NCBI GenBank assembly: GCA_022393335.1
Contig: JAJEKB010021317.1
Span: 748,678 to 812,677 of the forward strand
Length of the DNA stretch: 64,000 bases
Source: Macrotrachela quadricornifera
Lineage: Eukaryota > Rotifera > Eurotatoria > Philodinida > Philodinidae
Direction of reading: 5' to 3'
Below, in pieces: positions 57,016 through 64,000 of this stretch (the stretch's first letter is position 1; each line of letters begins with the position of its first letter). The notes under the pieces are model-generated. The model was not told where the DNA came from. It ran no database searches and saw only the letters and a program-made list of their open reading frames with translations. Made by a program: the position numbers and the translations under genes.

Positions 57016-59830
57016 GTCCAGTTGTAAACGACGATTGTGAAAACACGGTGACTATAAACGATTCTCGAATGCTATCATAAACGTCAGTTGTAAATAGTAA
57101 GACATACGTCCATCGTGTTTGCCGTATGCGTCTATAAACGACCATTAATATTCTCGATCAACTCATAATGTAATATTTTACTATCAGTTTATTGTAAAAA
57201 GAATTAACATTTGAGTAGTAAATTTTTATTTCAATAAAGTGATCACATTATTTAATGATAACAGAGTTACCAGCAAAATTTGTATAATAAACATGGAAAA
57301 AGTTTTATAATCTATCACCTTAGTCAGCCAATTGCCTGCATGAATACATAGTAAATATTTCAAAATCTCTGATTAAGAGAAAATATAATTAAAACTCGGA
57401 TTTTTGAAATATCTCAGACAAATTATGTTTTTCCTATTTAATCTATCAGTTTTAATATCATTCAATCACAGTGAAGATCTATCACCAACAAAGAGACTCA
57501 TGATACATCAGTTCGCAAACGTTATCATTATCACATCCGTCTAGACTAACTTCTCAACCTCTATAAAAAGAAAGTTTTTCTCTAACGATAGACATTTGCT
57601 CAAATACTGGCGTAAGATTACGTTGCTTTCTCTTCATGTCTTGTTCTCATTTTCTTCTATCTGAGAGAATACATAAACATGAAAAAAAAACCTTTTCTAT
57701 TTATACGATCCACTAAGGCAGTTTTTAATACGAATCAGTGAGTCAATCTTATAAAGGTATCTGAGGGCCTTTTTCTGCTCTCCAGATTTGGTAAGCTATT
57801 TTTAATCTAAATTAATGGAACTAGCCTTAGAAAAGTATTTTAAGGCTATCTTGTAAGAGTACCGTGTATTAGGTTCACAGAAATCTGAAATTGAAAAAGC
57901 CGCCTTCAAAGTCTTTCTGTACGAACAGACTTTATTATATACAAAGGAATCAGAATTTAGAAAAAAAATCACAAAAGACTTTTCTATTTTTAGGATTTAG
58001 TAGGCTATATCCAATACTAATTAATGGAATTAGTCTCAGAAAAGTATTTTGAGTCTTTCTGTGAGCATAAACTTTATTACATTCGGAGGAATCTAAAATT
58101 CGAAAAAAGACCTTTTAATACCTTTGATTTTTTGATTAACTTTTGATGGAAACGAGGTAGTGGTATGCGATTTTCACCGTTTGAAATTATTGGCAGTAGT
58201 TAGGAATAGGTCCTTTTCATAGTTTTTTGTACCTCATCATTTGCCGGTCCTAGCACATTCCTGAAAATCGACAAATTACGATCGCACTCATGAGGGACAT
58301 GCTGTTTTTCATGCCATTATATGTTACACCATTCGAAAATTCTTTCTATACATGGTTCGATGCATCTTCATCTACTCTTTCAAACAGTGGAAACCACATG
58401 TCTCTATCTCGTTCCCTGAAAAAGTTATTCAGAAAATACCGACACCCATCTAACTCGGAAATGGACAATAGATTATTGTTCTTGTATTCATAGAAGATAG
58501 TTACTTCATAATCTTCTCAAACTTGTTTTTCTTCAGAAAAAATATTTTTAATAATTTTACCTCATAAATGCTGTCTAATTGGTCAACATTGTAACGTATT
58601 TTTCGACATCATTAGAAACTTCTTTTTACCATTTTCTAGAGGAAAAAAAGTTGTACAACATATGTGAATTTCAGTTTGGAGTATTATAAAATGACTGAAG
58701 ATAGTTGACATATTTTTTACTCAAAACTTTGTCAATCTTATACAGTATTTAAGAAATAACTCTCGATCAACACACTGAAATATAATTTATAAATAGGGAA
58801 TTTTGTTCAGCTTTCGATGCTCTATCTTATGATATATTATACGAACGATTTTTGATGAGATTTTTCAAATATCATCATGAGCGCTCGACAATAAAATAGA
58901 GCTGACTTTTGAGCAGCTCAACCAAATGTGCGAAAATTTTGGATCTAGAGGTTTTCGATGATGTTGTACAAAATAAGAATACCAGTTCATCAATGTGTCT
59001 AACATAGTTAACGACAGTAAGTCAAATCTTTGGTGATACTCAATGTTCATTAAATTAACATTACGCGTTCTATATACGCCATATTCATGACTACTGATAA
59101 CTTTAACTAAGAAGTGAAAGATATTTACATATGATAATACAGAAAAAAAGTATTCGAGCATTTTCTTTTCTCTCTTTTCAAACTGTGTAATACAAATTAT
59201 TAAATAAGACAATTTTGAGTACATTTTTTATTATCTTTTAATAACGCAAGTAAAAATTGAATTAACGGTAAGAAATGAAGAGAACAGATAAAAATAAAAG
59301 ATAAATGATGACTAGATAAAAACTGAAATGTAAAACACCACGTGTAATTTACGTAGTAACAGAAATGATAACTATGCATTTGTTGACAGAATCGATGTAT
59401 TAACTTATGTGAATGTCAGAATATCGCAATTGGACGTATTTAACTTAGATATCGATAACTTCGCAAAGGTTCCCTATACTTCTTCTCAGGAGTTGGCGAT
59501 ATCTCGGTCTCAACGGACCTTTGAGTTCTCCCCTAGTCTCTCCCTAGTTTCGTCACTGTTTCAATCGTTCTTTACTACGAATTTCGTGTATAAAAAAATG
59601 TCCTTGATAAGCTTTCTATCCAAATTGAGTAGAATATTTCTATCAACATTCTAGCCAAAATGTCTTATTGATTCACCAGTTGACTTTTAAACGACGAATA
59701 TTTGACCTATTCAAATACCTAAAGCATATAGCTTAATTTTGTCATCATATAGGTGAAGAAACAAAATTTATATATTATTTTTCGATTTGCACACGAATAT
59801 ACAAAAAATAATAAAGCAGAATTAACACAC
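57016..59830. other. Gene-poor region with a diverged tandem duplication
   Basis: A duplication with a period of about 217 bp is visible: 57791-57846 against 58007-58062 (both AATTAATGGAA ... CAGAAAAGTATTTT-like), and 57906-57985 against 58056-58120. Open frames at 58290-58493, 58865-59224 and 59409-59654 show no domain. Confidence 0.4.
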
Positions 59831-60544
59831 ATGTATGGACAATTATTTTTCATTTTAAATTTATGTTCGGTTGCTTTGACTTGGTATTCATGTCCGTTTA
59901 ATGATGGATCATTAAATAAAATAATTGAAAACAATGTTATAATACGATCTGAATGTATGTATTTAACCAGTCCACTAGAATGGAATGAATTTAATCCAAA
60001 TACATTTGATGGATTGTACTTAAATTCAACAAAATCAATTCCACTTACAGATTTACATATGAGACGAATATTTTTGTCAAATTTACCACCACGAAATACT
60101 TCAGTAGTAAAACATATAATCAATTATTGGCTTCTTGATGGTTCTGGTGGTTCTCAGTTTTTAATGGAATCATTTGGAATATCAATGTTAAAACAAATTA
60201 TTTCAAATCATTATCATGAAAAATATTTTGAAACAAATCCAATAATGTATTTATTTCCATATAGAGGAGCAGGATTAAGTAAACCATCTATTCATTGTCA
60301 TACAGCGACAACTTGGATTAATTGTGCACAAAAATTAATTCAAACAACAGTACCAACATCAATAAATGAATCATTAAGAATAATTCATGCAATATCAAAT
60401 GAACATATTGCACAAGATTTACAATATCAAATTCAATATTCAATTAATCAATCGAAATTAATATGTCCGACGACATCAACTTATATCTATGGACTAAGTC
60501 AAGGTATGGGAGAGAATAGAGGAAAAAGTTTTTTACTTCGATGA
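59831..60544 (+). pseudogene. Truncated secreted alpha/beta serine hydrolase
   Basis: The reading starts at ATG 59831 with a signal peptide (MYGQLFFILNLCSVALTWYS). It then matches secreted TAP/prolyl-aminopeptidase-like hydrolases: SVVKHIINYWLLDGSGGS (oxyanion loop), YLFPYRGAGLSKPSIHC, and the nucleophile elbow YIYGLSQG with the catalytic Ser. A consensus donor (CAAG|GTATGG, 60504) and acceptor (ATATAG, 60566) would make a 63-bp intron right in the elbow, but the following frame stops after about a dozen codons. The C-terminal half with the catalytic Asp and His is absent. It is a 5' fragment of a gene or a pseudogene. Confidence 0.65.
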
Positions 60545-61061
60545 CTTGTTTCCTCTTTGAATATAGGTACAGCCATCATTTCTTTGCTCAATTCACCTTA
60601 GTCAACAGTAACAATCGACGGACGAGAATACAAGTCGGTACGAGCTCACTATTTTTTTGGATCTTTCTCGTACTCTTCTAGGCAATTCTGATTATAGTCT
60701 TCGTTTATTTGATATGTTTAAGTACCAATAAAATACAACACATATTACTTAAAATTTGAAGACCTTTTTTTTGCTCGTTACTTTTAATAAATAAATAAAT
60801 AAATAACGAATAAACGAAGTAGTAAGAAATATGGGAAGCGTGAGTTATGTTCTCGATTATGATCCGTTTGTACTATTTCAATTCAATACATAATTAATCT
60901 TGATTGGCTATTGATTATCTCTTTAAGAATAATCATTAGTCACGACCATTGATCATTTACAGAACATAACGCACGACGAATAAAATGTGTAGATATATAT
61001 TGTCTATATTCAACTCAGTACACACATCATTATCAAATTGAATAATATTAAATAATTATAA
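60545..61061. other. Intergenic region with (AAAT)n run
   Basis: Contains a short AATAAATAAATAAATA microsatellite near 60787-60805 and otherwise no recognisable feature. Confidence 0.45.
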
Positions 61062-61865
61062 ATGGCAGGAACAAATAATCCACAAGAATTTCTCAATGCT
61101 CTCGAATTTGGTGAAGTAAGTGACTTTGTAACAGATTTGCTACCGCCTGGTTCTCATCTTAATTTAGTAAATGATAAACATTGCATCAGTTCATCGATTA
61201 GAATGGAGCAGCTATCAACAATGGAAAATGCTCGACAACAACAACCACAACAAGACGGTAACTAATATTTGCATTAAATAATATATTTTATAATGGCTTT
61301 TTCTTAGGGGCTTTTTTTAAAAGTTGGATGGAGTGAAAAATTACGCAAAAACATCACAAGCAGCCACCAGCCTATCATCCTAGCATTCTTTTAAGTTGAG
61401 ACGGCACAGCCTGGTCGCAATCAGTTCAACAACGCTTCGATAAGTTTTGTGTATCAAAAAAAATAAAAAGTTTACACATATGCTCGCATCATATTATTCT
61501 TCGTTTTATGTTAGGTCGTAGTGGTCTTCTACTTCCGTTACTGGCTGCGAGGAAAAACCACGAACAAGGTCAGTTCACAAATTTTTTCTTCTTATTTTAA
61601 CTTACAGTTATATTTATACTTAGCATCTCATCTTTGCGATACAATTGGCTGTTTAAGAGAAGAACATCTCTGCATCGAAAAGCAAGAGGCCAATAAAAGT
61701 CGAACGAAATGTGGCGGTATTGTGTTAACTATTTTCAAAAATATTGCTGGGATTTTTAAAATATTTCAGGTTGATCCTTGTGAACATGGCTTACAACATC
61801 AAGACGCAGATGGTAACTTCTTCGGATACAGCTGCAGGAAGATTCAAGTAGTATGTATTGAGTAG
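61062..61865 (+). CDS. Uncharacterised multi-exon gene (tentative)
   Basis: A plausible exon chain is 61062-61257 (MAGTNNPQEFLNALEFGEVSD ... QQQPQQD), 61515-61568 (RSGLLLPLLAARKNHEQ) and 61624 onward (SHLCDTIGCLREEHLCIEKQ ...). The phases agree and the sites are GT-AG. A further 48-bp intron, after KCGGI, would lead to VDPCEHGLQHQDADG and a stop near 61863. The first exon is acidic with a Gln-rich end; the later exons are cysteine-rich. No family is recognised. The splice model was built by eye, and the gene may be partial. Confidence 0.35.
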
Positions 61866-62008
61866 AGCGATATAGTTTAGTTTTTGTGTTGTCGTTTTGT
61901 TTTCTTCATTCTTGTGTTACAATAAATTAATCAATTACTCTTGTGATCATCACACAATTAAAAAAATTTGGTTGAATGCGTGAATAGAGTCAATAAGGAG
62001 AAGTGTAT

Positions 62009-62280
62009 TGATACAGCACGTCGTCCGGAGGAAAATTTTTTTGGCGTGACTTTTTGTCGGGAAATATTGATCGGTGGGTTTTTTTTTTAGGTTTACTTTT
62101 GCCTCGGAAAAACTGATACAGTACGTACTCTGGAGGAAAATTTTTTTGAAGTGACTTTTTCCCGTAGAAATAGTGAGCAGTGGGCTTTTTCTTTAGGTAA
62201 CCTTTTCGTAATGATTATACATCGTTACCGCCGGAGGCACGGTTTTTTTGGATGTTCTTTTGATCTTTATCTAAGTTTTC
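62009..62280. repeat. Diverged tandem repeat, unit about 100 bp
   Basis: Units start at 62009, 62114 and 62212. Each opens with TGATACA-like sequence, then CCGGAGG or CTGGAGG, a T-run, GTGACTTTTT and a TTTAGGT segment. The third unit is partial. Function unknown. Confidence 0.65.
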
Positions 62281-62640
62281 CACCGGGGCTCGGGGTGTGT
62301 ATGGGTGATGCTAGGCGGGTGTAGGTGAGCATCTGCCGGATCCGGAGGATCTTGGCGATGACACTTCGTTGTAGAGTACGGTTCAGTTAATCACAAGAGG
62401 TTGTGTGTGGTTTATTGCTTGATAGCGCTAGAGCGGAAAAGATAACTCAGGGATATGCATGAGGTATGTGTGGGAGTGTGGAAAATGTGACTAGTATGTG
62501 TAAGTATTGCCTGGTGGTCTCGGTAATTTCACTAAGATATTGGTGGGCTGATGTTGATGTGTGGACCGATAAAGTGGGTGTGGATTAGGTGATATTACTT
62601 CTTTACCTGCATTCACACCCTCCAGTTGATTGAATCGAGA
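62281..62640. other. G/T-rich stretch
   Basis: Markedly G- and T-rich on the plus strand, with repeated GGTGTGTATGGGTG, TGTGTGGGAGTGTGG and GTGGGTGTGG phrases. These resemble, without being, arrays of the TGTGGG-type repeat reported for bdelloid telomeres. No coding sequence. Confidence 0.4.
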
Positions 62641-63636
62641 GGTACATAGTTCCTAAAGCGACAGTTGTCAGACTTCAAAAATGTTTTATATTCTAATAGA
62701 ACACATTTGAATTCCTAAGAATTGTATATTAGATGCGGTTAGATAGAACTTCTTCAGAAGAACTGGACTAGTTCAACTGTAATATGACATTATTGATCTT
62801 ATTTTCAAAGTATTAGTCATATATTAACAACTGTCTTAATAAAAATATTTAAATATTCAAATGCTTTTGGCTCAGTTTAGGATTAGTGAATAAAGACAAG
62901 TTGCATGAAGTATATGTCAACAAATCTTATTGCGAGAAAGTCTTACGATTGTACATAGAATTGTCAAAAAGGTCTATTCTAAACTTAAATATATGTTTTA
63001 TATCTTGCACGATTTTTAATGAATTTCAGAATAATATTTATTTATTTTTGATGAAAATAGGGCCACATGGAGCTTTTGAATCACATGAATACCCCATTTG
63101 GTACGTGAGTTGATAAATTAAAAATAAACAACAAAGACGTAAAACCAAAGCATACATCATACTGCTAGCAACTGGAATATTAATGAAAACTACACGACTT
63201 AAATAGGTTTCTCATATCAGAATTGTTATCGCATAAAAGTAGGCATAACAAAACAAAAATCCCACAAAGATAAGTAAGGAGTCATGATTCAACGAATATA
63301 GGCGTTAAAGATACGCCTACCTTATAATAATATCTTCTATGAAAATCATCTCGTTTACTCACACAAAGGAAGTCATGTTTTTCGTAAAAGATAAGCGGTT
63401 ATCCGTTAACACATCAACATGGTTTTTCTTTCGTTTAAATCTTCAATAGCTCATAATAGTCGTTCTTATCATATAGTTTTCACTGAAAATGGATTATATC
63501 GTTTCACACGGACTGACTAGTAACTTTCATATTAGTCTAGAACCTGACGGACTTTAGGTAGTAGTTAGAGTCCGTTCTAACTTTGCTATTATAAAATGAT
63601 TGTTATTGTTGTTGTTATTTAAGAAAAGTACATCTT
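62641..63636. other. Intergenic region, nothing recognised
   Basis: The frame 62886-63113 has no domain. No RNA gene or repeat could be supported. Confidence 0.4.
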
Positions 63637-63685
63637 GAGGGTGGGTGTAGGTGTATCTTCTTTAGTCACACCCACACCCACCCTC
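63637..63685. repeat. G-rich hairpin with telomere-like arms
   Basis: GAGGGTGGGTGTAGGTGT (63637-63654) pairs with ACACCCACACCCACCCTC (63668-63685), one mismatch, across a 13-base loop. The complement of the right arm contains two TGTGGG units. Confidence 0.7.
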
Positions 63686-64000
63686 ATTTGATTTATAAAG
63701 AAAGAACAGATTGTTAGAAGAAAAATTGATATTTATTTCTGTTGAAACAATCCCTCAAAAGTGAATTTGATAGAAGGGAAAACACAGTATTTTGAAAGTT
63801 TTCGAACTCTACTAATCTAGTAGATATTCGACAAGTATTATCAATGTCGTTTGCTAGACTTATTGCTTTGATTTTAAGTGACCATCAATGGTGTCGGTTC
63901 GGGTTTCTGGACTTGTTTATTATTTTTAGTAGTATGTTGATCGTAGTATGATCTTTCTGCATTTTCCGGACATAAAATGTAGATGTCAAAAAGGTAATCC
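63686..64000. other. Window edge, nothing recognised
   Basis: AT-rich sequence with no feature that can be supported. Confidence 0.4.

Noticed and set aside
1..64000. CRISPR arrays, operons, rRNA genes
   Set aside because: No regularly spaced identical repeats, no polycistronic layout and no rRNA-like sequence were seen; the window is eukaryotic.

Overview
The window reads as nuclear DNA of a small AT-rich metazoan. The most likely source is a bdelloid rotifer of the Adineta/Rotaria kind; this is inference, not proof. Reasons: GT-AG introns of only 47-62 bp in most genes; a single-exon ADP-ribosyltransferase/TPR fusion of the type abundant in bdelloids; bdelloid-style orphan seven-helix receptors; a decayed plant-type SABATH methyltransferase (bdelloids are known for such horizontally acquired genes); and a dense mixture of decayed mariner, piggyBac, Tigger/pogo and Penelope-like elements. 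There are no operons, CRISPR arrays or rRNA genes, and no convincing tRNA.

Layout. 1-2.6 kb: AT-rich DNA, then a broken SABATH methyltransferase. 2.8-7.3 kb: a complete ten-exon xanthine dehydrogenase on the minus strand. 7.65-9.6 kb: a foldback element split by a mariner with DD37D spacing. 10.8-14.5 kb: a non-coding inverted-repeat element and a nearly full-length but stop-ridden piggyBac. 18.0-22.8 kb: a gene island with an orphan GPCR, a secreted cysteine-rich protein gene carrying one in-frame TGA, and a sigma-class glutathione S-transferase. 23-30.4 kb: hairpin elements and two more piggyBac copies with different internal deletions. 32.1-35.1 kb: the 996-residue ADP-ribosyltransferase/TPR protein. 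35-43 kb: gene-poor, with a FLYWCH-type zinc-finger remnant and an unclassified inverted-repeat element. 43-54.6 kb: a diverged duplicated segment of leucine-rich-repeat remnants encloses a Penelope-like element into which a mariner, itself carrying an intact Tigger/pogo element, has inserted; a second orphan GPCR lies beyond it. 54.7-64 kb: a Mutator-like MITE, a small secreted cysteine-rich protein, a polycystin remnant, a truncated secreted serine hydrolase, a weak multi-exon gene, and G-rich repetitive DNA.

Genes that look functional are xanthine dehydrogenase, both GPCRs, the GST, the ADP-ribosyltransferase/TPR protein, the small cysteine-rich protein and the Tigger transposase. They do not form an evident pathway. 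The most intriguing unexplained signal is a block of about 102 bp, identical in two otherwise strongly diverged duplicates about 10 kb apart, with paired ends and internal hairpins; it looks like a structured RNA or a protected regulatory element.
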